Shown here in pieces: positions 29,453 through 39,486 of a stretch of DNA of 64,000 nt. The DNA is from Leishmania infantum JPCM5 (Eukaryota > Euglenozoa > Kinetoplastea > Trypanosomatida > Trypanosomatidae). Each line of letters opens with the position of its first letter. Positions within the stretch are counted from its first letter, which is position 1. The DNA is taken from contig NC_009406.2 of the NCBI RefSeq assembly GCF_000002875.2, positions 413,785-477,784 on the forward strand. The letters are read 5' to 3'. Under the pieces are notes generated by a model. The model was not told the DNA's origin, did no database searches, and saw only the letters and a list, made by a program, of their open reading frames with translations. Both the position numbers and the translations under genes were made by a program.

Positions 29453-30428
29453 CGCACTAACCCGCGCAGGTGAAGGGGGAGGGGGCTGTGAAGAGCTAGT
29501 AGCTGCTTCGCGGCCCCACCTCTCCTCATCGACGACTTGCTCTCCCTCTATTTCTTGTTTTCTTGGCCTTCTCTTGTGACTTTGTATGTCGCCCACTCGG
29601 CGCTTGCATCAGGTCTTCTCAGATCACGAAGTAATTCGAATGCCCCCCTCCACTTAAAACACACGCACACGCCTTCCCCGCCCCCCCCGCCCTCCCTCTT
29701 CTTCTTTGCTGCTGGCCCCACGCGCCTTCAACGGCTCTCGTTGCACCAGCGCATGTCTGTGTATATCCGAGCGTTCTCGGGCGTGAGTGTGTCCGTGCGT
29801 GCGTGCGTGCGAGCTTCGAGGAGGGAGGGGGGAGGGGCGCATTCTTTTCCTCTTATTGTACCTCTTCGTTTGTGTGCTGTGGTGCACCATACGGCCTCTA
29901 TTCCTTACCTCTATTCTACCTCCCTCCCGCACGCACGCACGCCCTCAGAACTTCGCGAAGGATGGGCGTGCGTGTGTGCGTGAGTGTATCTATACGTTTA
30001 TTAGTTATGTTCTGTTTCTCTATGAGATTGTACATCCATGTGTTCTGCAGGGCACACACACAACACACGCAAAGGACATTTTAGACGTGCGAAGGAACCG
30101 AACGCTGGTGTGCCGACGCCCGCATCTCCCGACCAACGGATGTCGGCGGAGCAGCGTCTATCTTCATGTTGCATGCGTGTGGCTGCGTGTGTATGTGTCT
30201 GGATGTGTCAGCCTTCTCCCCACCCCGCCCCCCTCTTACCGCTCTGTTGCCCCTCTCTCTCCCACCCGCCCTCCTTTTTATAACTATCGCTGGCATTGCA
30301 TCTCCGTTCGTTGTACACGCATGCACACACCTCTCTCGGGTGCCACGCATCTCGAAGGTGCGCCCTTCACAGCTTGCACCACCCACCCGCCCCTCTTTTC
30401 ACATCACATATACGAGCATACACGCACC
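29453..30428. other. Gene-free intergenic region, about 980 nt
   Basis: Pyrimidine-rich and TG-rich flanking DNA. The following gene's frame is open upstream of its ATG, but the translation is low complexity (His/Pro/Cys/Leu) and lies before the likely splice acceptor. No gene is seen. Confidence 0.7.
30361..30372 (+). promoter_or_regulatory. Spliced-leader acceptor for the 446-aa protein gene
   Basis: CCCTTCACAG places AG at 30371-30372, downstream of CT-rich DNA at about 30220-30280. The first ATG after it is 30429. Other AGs nearby are possible. Confidence 0.4.
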
Positions 30429-31769
30429 ATGTCCTCCCAATCTGGAGCTGCTGCCGCGACCAAGGCGCTTGTACGCTGCACGCGACGCATCCGCGACCCG
30501 TTAAACTACCTCGTCATGCAGCCGACGGATCCTGACCAGGTCACCACTTCCATCCGCACCGCTGACGCGGCCATGGTAACGTGGTTTGTTCCCCTGCACA
30601 ATCTCCAGTACTGCCTGCACAAGCGGTACGAGGCGGAGCAGTTCGGGGTGATGATCTTGCCCAAAGGTATGGCCGTCCCAGAGGCAAAGCCGCTGACGCC
30701 GACGGAGGACAGCGTGAAGGCGGCGGCGGCGCGGCGTGGGCCGTCTGTGGTTCCGCGGTTCATGCGCATGACGGCTCCGCGACCGAGCGGGGCTGCCGGA
30801 TCCTCGCCCGCGTCCTCGCCCTCGCGGCTTTCCTCTTCGCCATCCCTATCAGAAGGCGGCAATCAGCTCAACAACTACGTGAACGAGGATGGTGACACGG
30901 TGGTGCCTCTGGGGCTCGTCACGATGATCGTCGGTAACAACATTCCTGCAAAGCAGTCGTGGCTGGAACGCCTCATCGACCCTGCGCCGCACCCAACGCT
31001 CTCGATGCGAGTCATGGTGGTCGACCGCATTCACTGGCAACGCACGAGCTGGCTGGCCGGAAGCATCTGCAACAGCCTCTGCTGGGGGCGACTGCCGCAG
31101 CGCATCTTCTCCATCAACCTCGACTACAAGAATCCAGTGTACATCTCCGGCGGAAATGCGGCGGACGCGGCGACGGCGGCAGCCAAGGAGAGCGCGCCGC
31201 TGTTCAGCAAGCGCTCACGGCAGCCGTTGGTGTTCGACAAGGTGACGCAGCGCTACACGTCGCCCTTTCAAATCGACGTTCCTGGCTTGAACTTTAGGCT
31301 GAAAATCGAGGACACCGGCAAGACACTCTTCGATACCACCTCGCGGGTTGTGGACGGCTTCCTCGACAACGAAAGTGCCCTGCACCGGCTGGCGCTGTCG
31401 CGCGAGGTGAACATGCTCGGACTCGGCGGCTCTGTGTACCGGCAAACGTTGTGGAGCAGTCCGTCGCTACCCAACGTTGGCCGCATCGTCGAGTGCGAGC
31501 TCGGCTCCCTCTTCGAGCGCTACTTTGGCTGCTCGCCGGTGGGCGACCCTGTCGCCACATGGCTAGTGGACGCAGTGGACAAGACGCTCATCTACCAGAT
31601 GGAGGGCGAAGTCGAGGACGAAAACGACCCGAACAGCGCCACGACGTATGGCGACCGTTCTCTGACGGAGCGCGTGCAAAAGAAGGCGATGAACCGGTAC
31701 AACAGCTTCCGCGACGACATCCGGCACAAGACGTACAGCGAGCTCGCTGGTGACGAGGTGCCACGTTGA
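30429..31769 (+). CDS. Conserved-looking hypothetical protein, 446 aa
   Basis: I do not recognise a family. The product is a soluble-looking protein with a Ser/Pro/Ala-rich insert at about residues 110-145 between an N-terminal part (MVTWFVPLHNLQYCLHKRYE) and a longer C-terminal part rich in Trp and aromatic residues (HWQRTSWLAGSICNS, GLNFRLKIEDTGKTLFDTT, VNMLGLGGSVYRQTLWSS). The C-terminus is acidic, then basic (MEGEVEDENDPN...). No membrane helix is evident; the N-terminus with Ser, Ala, Lys and Arg could target the mitochondrion, but this is weak. Coding is supported by length, G/C-ending codons and an ATG that is first after a plausible splice acceptor. It sits between the two pseudokinase genes. 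Confidence 0.85.
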   Translation: MSSQSGAAAATKALVRCTRRIRDPLNYLVMQPTDPDQVTTSIRTADAAMVTWFVPLHNLQYCLHKRYEAEQFGVMILPKGMAVPEAKPLTPTEDSVKAAAARRGPSVVPRFMRMTAPRPSGAAGSSPASSPSRLSSSPSLSEGGNQLNNYVNEDGDTVVPLGLVTMIVGNNIPAKQSWLERLIDPAPHPTLSMRVMVVDRIHWQRTSWLAGSICNSLCWGRLPQRIFSINLDYKNPVYISGGNAADAATAAAKESAPLFSKRSRQPLVFDKVTQRYTSPFQIDVPGLNFRLKIEDTGKTLFDTTSRVVDGFLDNESALHRLALSREVNMLGLGGSVYRQTLWSSPSLPNVGRIVECELGSLFERYFGCSPVGDPVATWLVDAVDKTLIYQMEGEVEDENDPNSATTYGDRSLTERVQKKAMNRYNSFRDDIRHKTYSELAGDEVPR

Positions 31770-32470
31770 GGGAGGAGTGAGGCAGAGAGCACAGTGCGCA
31801 ACGGAGAGGAGCACGACACATTCGCCCACGCGGGTAGGTCGGTGTGCCGTCCGCTTCCTCCTCCGCTCAGCCGTCTCGTGACCTCCTTTTCTCGCGATAG
31901 ATGACGCGCAGCGGCTAGTCTGTGCATGTCCGGTGGCGGTGTCGATGCTTGCTGAATAACGCACGCAATCACGTTAAGGAAGCCGCGATAAGTAAAAGTG
32001 CAACTGTGCAGCACCGCAAGAGCCCTCCCCTCCCGGGTCAAGCTGCTCTCCCTCTCTCTCTCTTCGCCGCCTCTTTGCTGATCCCATGCGGCAAGGCAAC
32101 TTGCATCTGTGCGAAGAGGAGGCGTGGCGTGGTGTGCCCGGCGTGCGGGTGGCGGGCCTCTGACTGGTAGGCGCCTTCTCTGCCCTACGTATCTGTGCCA
32201 TCATGCCGGAATCCAGTCGCTGCCCATACCATTCCTCACCCCGAACTCCCAAACCTTTCTCCACCAATGTGACTGTCGTCCCACGTGACAAACACAGCAA
32301 CAACGCGCTCGGCTGCTGCCGGAGACTTTGTTTCTTCCGTTGTGCATATCGCCTCTTGCACCGCCGCTGCCGCCCCCTCTCTCCTTAGCTCCAGACACAC
32401 AGAGGCGGTCACGCGTCAACGAGCGCGGTCCCTTCGCTTTCCATCGCGTCAGACCGACACACCAAGCACG
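31770..32470. other. Gene-free intergenic region, about 700 nt
   Basis: 3' flank of the 446-aa gene and 5' flank of pseudokinase 2, with CT-rich runs and a splice acceptor at 32386-32387. No gene is seen; the downstream frame is open to 32285 but begins with GTG and lies upstream of the acceptor. Confidence 0.7.
32371..32387 (+). promoter_or_regulatory. Spliced-leader acceptor for pseudokinase 2
   Basis: A CT-only tract (about 32372-32385) ends in TTAG, with AG at 32386-32387. The first ATG downstream is 32471, 83 nt away. Confidence 0.65.
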
Positions 32471-35440
32471 ATGTCCGCGCCAGCGACTGCAGCCACCCCG
32501 CCCATCGCCAGTGGCAGTGGTAATGGCACTATTAGTGGTAATCAAGAGGTGAACCCGCGTGCACGAGACCCTCACTCCTCGCAGTCTCACCACGCCGAAC
32601 ACGCTGGAGGATCGCCACGCCGCAGCAAGAGCTGCGTCAGCATGCATGCCAGCACTGCAGGCGGCACGGCTCACCGCCAGGTGATCGGCAACTACGAACT
32701 CGGCCGCGTCCTCGCCACGGGTGACTTCGACTGTCGCACGCGTCTGTGCAGGCACATCACCACCGGTGTGCGGTATGTGGTGCGCGTGTACGACAAGCGC
32801 GTGCTGGCGGAGGCGCAATGGATGTGGAACCGTGTGGCGGAGTCGATCCGGGTGCAGCGCACCCTGCCCAAAAACAAGTATGTGCTGGAGATGGTCGAGT
32901 GTTTCGAGTCGAACACATCCGTGTACATGCTGATGCATCTGTTTCCGTCCATAAACATCACAAAACTCTTCACGGACTCAGCAGCACGTGCAAAACTCCT
33001 GTCTTGCCTGCAGGCCATGTCGCGAGCCAATGCTCATACTTCTGCCGCGGCGACCTCGAATGGCTCACTGACAACGGAGCCAGAGAAAACGGCGAAGGGA
33101 GAACCTCACCGGAAGCCGAGCCACGTGCATGCGCTGCCGGCCACCGATCCGACGAGCGCACCCAAAAGCGTCTTGTCGCGCGGGCTGAAGACGAGCATGC
33201 GGACCCCCAGTGCATCTGCAGCGGAGTCGCAGCCGTCGGAGCATGGCACCGAGGAGACGGCTGATGCGAATGAATTCTCTCACCGCGGCGGGGGCAAGCA
33301 AGAGAGTACCCCCAGCACCGCCGCCTCGACGATGGGCGGCGCTAGCACCTCGCCGATGGCGGTGGCCTCTGTCAACGCCTTCCTTGGCACGGCGGTGCCG
33401 TCGCACGTGCCGCTGTCGCTCATTCGCGACCTCTTCGAGCAAGCCGTGAAGGGTGTGTCGCACCTGCACCAATACAACGTGGCCCATACTGGCATCGCTC
33501 CTGATCACCTCCTGGTGGGGGCCAATGGTCTGCTGCGTATCAGCAATATGGTTTCGTGTTGTTTCTGTGCGCAAGGTGAACGGCTGCATGAACTCCGCGG
33601 CACGCGGCACACCGTCGCTCCGGAGGTGCTGCGGGGCGAGTCCTACGACCCCTACCTCGCCGATGCCTGGGCTCTCGGTGTCGTCCTGTACTTTATGCTG
33701 AACCGTGGTCGCTACCCACACGACGGCGCGAGTACCCTTCGACACATTCTCCACGGCCGAGTGCGGCCCTCACGGCCTGGGCTGCCGCCCGTCGCACTGG
33801 ACCTCGTCTCCCGCCTACTGCAGGGCTCCCCAGAAGAGCGGCTGCCGGTCGATGCCATCCTCACCCATCCCTTCTTCTTAGCGCCTTTACCAACCATTGC
33901 CGAAGAAGCAGCAGCGGAGGCGGCGGAGCTGCAGGCGCAGCACGTGCGCCACAGACTCACCACCGGTGCGGCTGTCCATGGCGGGCACAGCGTTGTGAGC
34001 GACAGAGACGACCTAAACGGGCGTCGACTGCGAAGCAAAGAGAAAGCGGTCGGCGCCGGCAGGCAGGAAGCATCATCGCCGCACTGGGAGTCACTCGTGA
34101 CCTTTGGGAGTGGCGACAGCATCACTGGCAGAGATGAGGTGGACAGTTCGGGGCTCAACCCTCAACACAACGGCGACGACGACGCATCCGCAGCAGAAGA
34201 CGGCTCGAGACGGAGCTGCAGAGACACGGTCTGCCCGCCGCGAGCCGGTCTTCCCACGCACCAGCCTTCTGCTGCGTCGCGGTCCCCGTCGGCGTCCATG
34301 AAACGTGCGCACCTCGCCGCGTCCTCCCTCGCCAGGACGAGCCCGTGCCAATCGGTGGCGGGGTCAGTGTCGGCATCGACCCGCCCCGTCTGGTGCCCCC
34401 ATCTGGCGCCGACGCTGGACGCTCTGGAAGACCTCGCAGGACGTGTAATTCAGTACCACTACCGCCAAATGAAGCGCCGCCAGCAGTATCGAGCCGAGAC
34501 CCGTACGCTGGTGGCGCGCAGTCAGAGCATGCGTCGAGCAAAGGTGGAAGAAGAGGGCATCGGCGGCCAACAACAGCCCTTGCTGAGTCTAGTCCCCGCC
34601 GTCGTTGTCCTATCCAGGCCGCCGAGTCTTGACCTGGTACCGTCGTCTGCAGGCACGGTAACGCCGAAGCGGGACGAGGTGCTTCATCGGCAACGGCAGC
34701 GACAGCAGCAACCGAGCGACTTGTATCTGAAGCGGAAGCCGGTGATGGCGGCGAATGTGTTGGATGCTGCGGCAGGCTCGCAGTCGCCAAGCTCCGCCCG
34801 CCGTCGGGCTTCGACGAACAACAGTGTTGACACGGGTGGTCCTTTGGAGGACGAGCCGCTGTCCCACTGGCACAAGTCCGGCACGGCTTCTCCAGCTTCG
34901 ACGATCCAGTCCGTGCTTGTGACAGGGGCAAACAGCGTTGTCATCGGTACCCGCGCAGGCTCACCCGGCAGCCTCGACCGCGACGATGACGGCACCGAGA
35001 GCAGCCTCATCAGCAGCCTCGACGGTGCGCTGCGCGCAAACGTAGCCGAGGGCACCAATGCTGTCGCCTCCCTCGACACAACCCCGCAAGAGTCGCTGAA
35101 GCTCCCTGTACCCCTTCCACTCAATCAGCGCAGGCCCGGCAGCAGCGTTCGGGCATGCAATACCCCAGCCAACAGCGTTTTCATAGCACCGCCCCCGCTT
35201 CGCCCCTCTTCCAACTCCAGCGTGCTGCCTACGCTAGCGTCGCTCCACGGCTTGGGCAGCAGTGTCGGTCGCTTCGCCGATCGCGCGCGCGTGGGGGAGG
35301 GAATGATGGTGAAGGATGATGAGAGGTGCCCGCTGTGCCACCGCGAGCCCTACATGACGCGGGCTATTGGCGTTCGCCCATACGGGGGCACCTCGTACGT
35401 CTACGCCGATGGCAGATTTACGAAGGTGTCGTCGGTGTGA
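32471..35440 (+). CDS. Pseudokinase (CAMK/SNF1-like kinase fold, catalytic residues lost)
   Basis: 989 aa. The kinase domain begins at residue 75 (YELGRVLATGDFDCRTRLC) with a degenerate glycine loop. VVRVYDK puts Arg105 where the ATP-binding Lys is expected. A long Ser/Thr-rich insert (about 190-300) splits the N- and C-lobes. HTGIAPDH starts at His339, replacing HRDLKPxN; the catalytic Asp, Lys and Asn are all lost. DFG reads NMV (359-361). By contrast, the structural motifs GTRHTVAPEVL (APE) and ADAWALGVVLYFMLNRGRYP (helix F) are well kept, as is the PEERLPVDAILTHPFF end. Catalysis is therefore very unlikely, and a scaffold or allosteric role is inferred. The C-terminal half is Ser/Ala-rich, with an IQ-like basic stretch (VIQYHYRQMKRRQQYR, about residue 660). 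It ends with a CPLCHREP motif that might bind metal. Confidence 0.88.
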   Translation: MSAPATAATPPIASGSGNGTISGNQEVNPRARDPHSSQSHHAEHAGGSPRRSKSCVSMHASTAGGTAHRQVIGNYELGRVLATGDFDCRTRLCRHITTGVRYVVRVYDKRVLAEAQWMWNRVAESIRVQRTLPKNKYVLEMVECFESNTSVYMLMHLFPSINITKLFTDSAARAKLLSCLQAMSRANAHTSAAATSNGSLTTEPEKTAKGEPHRKPSHVHALPATDPTSAPKSVLSRGLKTSMRTPSASAAESQPSEHGTEETADANEFSHRGGGKQESTPSTAASTMGGASTSPMAVASVNAFLGTAVPSHVPLSLIRDLFEQAVKGVSHLHQYNVAHTGIAPDHLLVGANGLLRISNMVSCCFCAQGERLHELRGTRHTVAPEVLRGESYDPYLADAWALGVVLYFMLNRGRYPHDGASTLRHILHGRVRPSRPGLPPVALDLVSRLLQGSPEERLPVDAILTHPFFLAPLPTIAEEAAAEAAELQAQHVRHRLTTGAAVHGGHSVVSDRDDLNGRRLRSKEKAVGAGRQEASSPHWESLVTFGSGDSITGRDEVDSSGLNPQHNGDDDASAAEDGSRRSCRDTVCPPRAGLPTHQPSAASRSPSASMKRAHLAASSLARTSPCQSVAGSVSASTRPVWCPHLAPTLDALEDLAGRVIQYHYRQMKRRQQYRAETRTLVARSQSMRRAKVEEEGIGGQQQPLLSLVPAVVVLSRPPSLDLVPSSAGTVTPKRDEVLHRQRQRQQQPSDLYLKRKPVMAANVLDAAAGSQSPSSARRRASTNNSVDTGGPLEDEPLSHWHKSGTASPASTIQSVLVTGANSVVIGTRAGSPGSLDRDDDGTESSLISSLDGALRANVAEGTNAVASLDTTPQESLKLPVPLPLNQRRPGSSVRACNTPANSVFIAPPPLRPSSNSSVLPTLASLHGLGSSVGRFADRARVGEGMMVKDDERCPLCHREPYMTRAIGVRPYGGTSYVYADGRFTKVSSV

Positions 35441-36669
35441 GGTGGAGTGAGGGCTAGCGCTGCGCGAGCGTGCGTGTATATGCGGGGTGAGAGGCCGATG
35501 AACACATCGCCAACTTGGTTCTCCACTTCCTCCCCTCACAACGCAGCTCGGCCAGTGCGCTCCGGCAGACCCGTCACCAGGCCCCCCCCACCTCTCACCT
35601 CACCCTACCAGACTACCAATGCGAATGCTGCTACCGCGCAACGTCGTCACACGACGGCTTCTCCCTAATTCTTTATCGCGAACTCTTCCGTCACACGCTG
35701 TCGTTCGTGACGCTGCTGTTTCTCATTCGACTGCGCGACGGAAGCTCCCCTCCTGCGTTTGTGTATGTGTGTGTGCGTGTGTGCTCCAGATCTGATGTAT
35801 TCAACTGCCTCTCTTCACTAATTCCTGTGTCTGTATCTGTGTGTGTGTGTGTGTAAGCCCACTTACTTGGAACATATCCCCCTCCCCCTCCTCCTCCTCC
35901 TCCCATCCCCTGCTTCGTGTTGCTTTTCGGCTTGGCCAACGTGTGTTACCCCTTCACAGCTTTTCCTGTATGTACATATCTTGTGCATGGTTCATGTGTG
36001 CGTGTGTGTGTCCCTATCCTTGCGTGCGTGCAAGGTGGTCAGCACCTGTATGTGTCTATGGAAGTCGAGCGACCCCACGCCCGATCGCACTTGAAAACGA
36101 ACACGTCCAGCCGAAGCACAAAGCATCGGCGTGGTCATAGATGGGCTTCCCATCACGGACCGTGTGCGCGGGGAAACCAACGGGATGTGTGCGAGCCTCG
36201 GTATCGTGGCGTGCGCGTCGCGAACGGTACATAAAAGCTCCAGTGAGGGCGTTGCGTGACTAATCGGTCGTGTCCATCACTTTTTGTGTGGAGAGGGAGA
36301 GAGGCAGGAAGAGGTCAGGCCTCCCGCTCGCTCAGGCAGTCTTGCTTCTCTCCTTCCTCAACCCCCACCCTCCTCCCCCACCCCCTTAACGCCTCCGCCA
36401 TTGGCGCCGCGGAGTCTTGTGCGCAGTGTCTGCCACTACCCTGACATCTTTCTCTCCCTCTTCCTTACTCTGTCTGTTGTACTCGTCCCCCTCCAGTCCT
36501 GCACGCTCTGCACGCAGTGCGTGAACAGCAAAACCGCAAAAGATGCATCCTTGAGCAGACACACACCCGTACACGCGCGTGCAGACACAGGGGCAGACGC
36601 AAGGCACTGATGCATAGATATACCCTTTAGATCCACAGCAACGAACTCGTAGTCAGCACAGATGCACAC
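35441..36669. other. Gene-free intergenic region, about 1.2 kb
   Basis: CT-rich and TG-rich DNA forming 3' and 5' flanks. A pyrimidine tract ends in AG at 36495-36496, but short ATG frames follow before 36670, so the exact acceptor for the next gene is unclear. No gene is seen. Confidence 0.65.
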
Positions 36670-38157
36670 ATGGCGCTATCTTATCACGTCGTGCTCTTTT
36701 TGTTTCTTTTCTTCTCCTTCGCAGACGTGGTGCTTATCAGCGTCCGCACACTCGTCTCGCGGCGCTATCACAGCCTCACCCTCTGCTACGCCCTGATGGC
36801 GGTGCAGGAGTCCATTCTTGTCTTTGAGCTCCTCGCGGTGCTGGGCCAGGTGCTCTCGACATACCTCGTCACGGCCAGCATGTGGGCACACACAGCATCG
36901 CTGCTCGGCGCTTTTACACCGCTGTGGCTGCTGCGCACCTTCCTCACGGCCTTTACCGTGGTCTACAAGGACATCCTGCTCCCGCGTTGGTCATCGGCGG
37001 CGGCATCCACTGGAGTTTGGGGACTTCTCTCTCACGCCTCTCGCGCGTGGCGCGCCACCGGCTATGGCGCTGTCGTCTCCCTCGACGTCGCTTGCTTCTG
37101 CTTCTACTATCTATCCGCCGTGTATGTGTTGGCCTACTTGTCGGAGAAGCGCCTCTATGTGCCCTATCATCGCCGGCGCTGGCGGCATTTGCAGCGGAGG
37201 CGGGCACTCACGGCTACCGCCGCCACGGCCGTCGCGGACGAAGAGGACCGAGAAGTAGCGCGGCAAAAGCGATGGCGAGAGGAACGACAAGGCGGAGCAA
37301 GGAGGACGGATGGCGACGGTGGGGGTGAGGCGGTCGTCAGCTACCCGACCGTGATGCCACTCACCCGCACCCCGTCTTTTCGGCAGTGGGAAGCGGTGCT
37401 GCAGCAGCAACAGCAAGAAACAGGTAGCGGGAGAAGCGCCACAGCCGGCGACGGCCTTGCGCCGCTACGTGCATGTGAGGGAAGAAGCCCGGGAGACAAG
37501 TCGTTTTCCAACACGACCGGGGCGGCTTGGACGAGCGCGAACGCATTGCAGTCACCTTCCTATCCTACATCCGGAGTGCGCCGTCGGGAGGAGGCCAGCG
37601 ACAACGGTACTGAGGCGAGCGGACTCATCTCCAACACGGTCACGGCGGTCCCTGATGGTTCCACGCAACCGCCCTCGGCAGCGCATCTGAGCTCACCGGA
37701 GGCGGCCACCGCGGGGGCGACAGTGACAGAAACGGCGGCGGCTAAACCGCAGCGGGCTGTGCAGCAGCATCACGGGAAGCCGGCCACACGGGCGCCTCGT
37801 GGCGCGGTCACCGCGACCGCCACCACCGGTGTTGGCTCGCCGAGGCAACCGCGACCAGTCTCCCTCGTCGCGAACTTGCCACCGCTTCAGCTGCAGCGCC
37901 GCTTCACTATCAGCAATAGCCCAGAGGAAGAGAGGCGCTTGCACCAGTTCGCCGCCGCCCTGGCCGAGCACGGCTACACGTCAGTGCCGTCGCAGACGCG
38001 CAACATCACCCCGGAGCTGCCGTCAAGCAAGTCGCATGTGAAGATAAGCGACGGTGTTGCTGTGAAAAGCGGAACTCCGTCTATCACAGAGGTGCCGACG
38101 GCGCACGAGGGAGGTGAGGCTGACAAGGAGCGGGACGCCGGCAACCTCCTCTCCTAG
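36670..38157 (+). CDS. Four-helix membrane protein, possibly TMEM138-like
   Basis: 495 aa. Four hydrophobic segments occupy the first 160 residues: about 6-28 (VVLFLFLFFSFADVVLI), 40-63, 70-100 and 137-160 (CFCFYYLSAVYVLAYL). They are followed by a basic YVPYHRRRWRHLQRRR stretch and a long hydrophilic Ser/Ala/Thr-rich cytosolic-type tail. The helix order, spacing and motifs such as a QES/QD-type second helix and the closing aromatic YLSAVYVLAYL segment resemble TMEM138, a four-helix ciliary transition-zone protein, but TMEM138 is only about 160 aa and the match rests on memory. If correct, it would act at the flagellar base; otherwise it is an uncharacterised membrane protein. No signal peptide distinct from helix 1 is seen. 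Confidence 0.8.
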   Translation: MALSYHVVLFLFLFFSFADVVLISVRTLVSRRYHSLTLCYALMAVQESILVFELLAVLGQVLSTYLVTASMWAHTASLLGAFTPLWLLRTFLTAFTVVYKDILLPRWSSAAASTGVWGLLSHASRAWRATGYGAVVSLDVACFCFYYLSAVYVLAYLSEKRLYVPYHRRRWRHLQRRRALTATAATAVADEEDREVARQKRWREERQGGARRTDGDGGGEAVVSYPTVMPLTRTPSFRQWEAVLQQQQQETGSGRSATAGDGLAPLRACEGRSPGDKSFSNTTGAAWTSANALQSPSYPTSGVRRREEASDNGTEASGLISNTVTAVPDGSTQPPSAAHLSSPEAATAGATVTETAAAKPQRAVQQHHGKPATRAPRGAVTATATTGVGSPRQPRPVSLVANLPPLQLQRRFTISNSPEEERRLHQFAAALAEHGYTSVPSQTRNITPELPSSKSHVKISDGVAVKSGTPSITEVPTAHEGGEADKERDAGNLLS

Positions 38158-38796
38158 ACGGCGGCGGCGACGTCAGCACCGGAACTAGAAGCGGAACAGC
38201 GCTCCAGCTACAGCACTTCATGTTGACTATGAGCGCCACGCAGGACGCAAGTGCATCCAGCTGAGCTGCGCCGCTCCGTATTGTCCTCTCCGTGCTTGCG
38301 TGGCCCTATGGGGCTGTTGGTGCGGGGTAGAGTTAGCGATGGCGCACCCGTCGGGCCGCATCGTGTGCGCCCCTCTCCACTCCCCCCCCCCCCACAAACC
38401 CTTCTTGAGCCTTCAAGTGTACGCAGAGGTGAAGACAAGTGCGTGATCGAGGCACGTAGCGCATAGGCATGCACTCCTATGAACCCTCTTTCTCTTTATA
38501 TAAGCTAGATGGAGATCGATGCGCAATGACGCGCGACACGCCGCTTCTTCCCGCATTTTCCATCGTCGCTGGCGTCGTTCTTGTTAGCGCTGCGGAGTCG
38601 ACAACGCTGCAACCGCCTCCGTTTTGTGCTCGCTGCTCATCGTCCTCACCGTCTCTTCCGTGTGCTCGCACCCCCCCCCCTCCTCCCCACACACCGCCGT
38701 CACTTGGCCCGGCACGTCTCCTTCACCCCGCTAAAAAAAAAAGCTGGGGAAAGCAGTATTAGTCTTACATATCTTCGCACATACAGGCGCGCAAGC
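38158..38796. other. Gene-free intergenic region before ChaC copy 1
   Basis: About 640 nt with C runs near 38384 and 38671. The part at 38696-38727 is shared with the 5' flank of ChaC copy 2. The ChaC frame is open upstream of its ATG, but that translation is low complexity. No other gene is seen. Confidence 0.7.
38696..38727 (+). repeat. 32-bp 5'-flank segment shared by the ChaC pair
   Basis: Identical to 40389-40420. It lies 69 nt before the ATG in copy 1 and 6 nt before the ATG in copy 2. It is a relic of the duplication or conversion tract outside the coding region. Confidence 0.85.
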
Positions 38797-39486
38797 ATGT
38801 CATCCTCATCGGAACTGGCAACAAGGGCAACGCGCTACCATGAGCAGTTCGGCCTTCCGTCCTTCGACGATCATGTCTTCGTCATCTTCGGTTATGGCTC
38901 CATCCTGTGGAAGCAGAACTTTGAGTTCGACGCGGAGTACGAGACGTACATCAAGGGCTACAAGCGCGTTTTCTACCAGGGCTCACGCGATCACCGCGGT
39001 GTGCCGGACAAGCCGGGCCGCGTGGTGACGCTGCTGCCCTCGGAGGACAAGGAGCAGCGCGTGTACGGCAAGGCGTACCAACTGCCGGCGGACCCTGAGA
39101 AGCTGAACAAGATCTTCCAGGCGTTGGATGTGCGCGAGAAAGGCGGATATGAGCGCCTCTTCGTGACCATCTACGACGCCCACCCGTCGCTTGCCGCCGA
39201 CGGCGAGGACCGCCCGCTAAGATTGGCAGACAAGGGCATGGACACGCCCGGCAAGGCTATGGTGTGCCTGTGCTACAACGCCACCGAGGACAACGCCGAC
39301 TACCTCGGTCCTGCCACGATGGAGGCCATGGCACGTCAGATCCTGAACAGTACCGGGCTGAGCGGGCCGAACCGCGAGTATTTGTACAACCTCGACCGTG
39401 CGCTGCGGGACATGGGGGCGGCCGACCCGCACGTCTTCGAGCTCGCGGCGCTGGCAAGGCAGCTGGAGGTCGAGTGCCCGCCTTAA
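38797..39486 (+). CDS. ChaC-type gamma-glutamylcyclotransferase, copy 1
   Basis: 229 aa. ChaC/GCG enzymes cleave glutathione to 5-oxoproline and Cys-Gly in the cytosol. The family signature is plain: VFVIFGYGSILWKQNFEF (residues about 28-45), FYQGSRDHRGVPDKPGRVVTLL, YGKAYQLP and LDVREKGGYE, where Glu114 corresponds to the catalytic Glu83 of human CHAC2, then MVCLCYNATEDNADYLGP and LSGPNREYLYNLDRALRDMG. Length and motif order match CHAC2 with a short N-terminal extension. In trypanosomatids the natural thiol pool includes trypanothione and glutathionylspermidine as well as glutathione, so the preferred substrate is uncertain. The ATG is chosen as the first in frame; a longer upstream frame is untranslated-like. 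It is the first of a tandem pair. Confidence 0.92.
   Translation: MSSSSELATRATRYHEQFGLPSFDDHVFVIFGYGSILWKQNFEFDAEYETYIKGYKRVFYQGSRDHRGVPDKPGRVVTLLPSEDKEQRVYGKAYQLPADPEKLNKIFQALDVREKGGYERLFVTIYDAHPSLAADGEDRPLRLADKGMDTPGKAMVCLCYNATEDNADYLGPATMEAMARQILNSTGLSGPNREYLYNLDRALRDMGAADPHVFELAALARQLEVECPP
38831..39137 (+). repeat. 307-bp block identical to 40590-40896
   Basis: No difference over 307 bp with the equivalent part of ChaC copy 2 (offset 1,759 bp). It covers the catalytic-loop half of the protein and ends at the Glu codon. After a 3-nt length difference a further dozen bases match, then the genes diverge. Confidence 0.95.
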
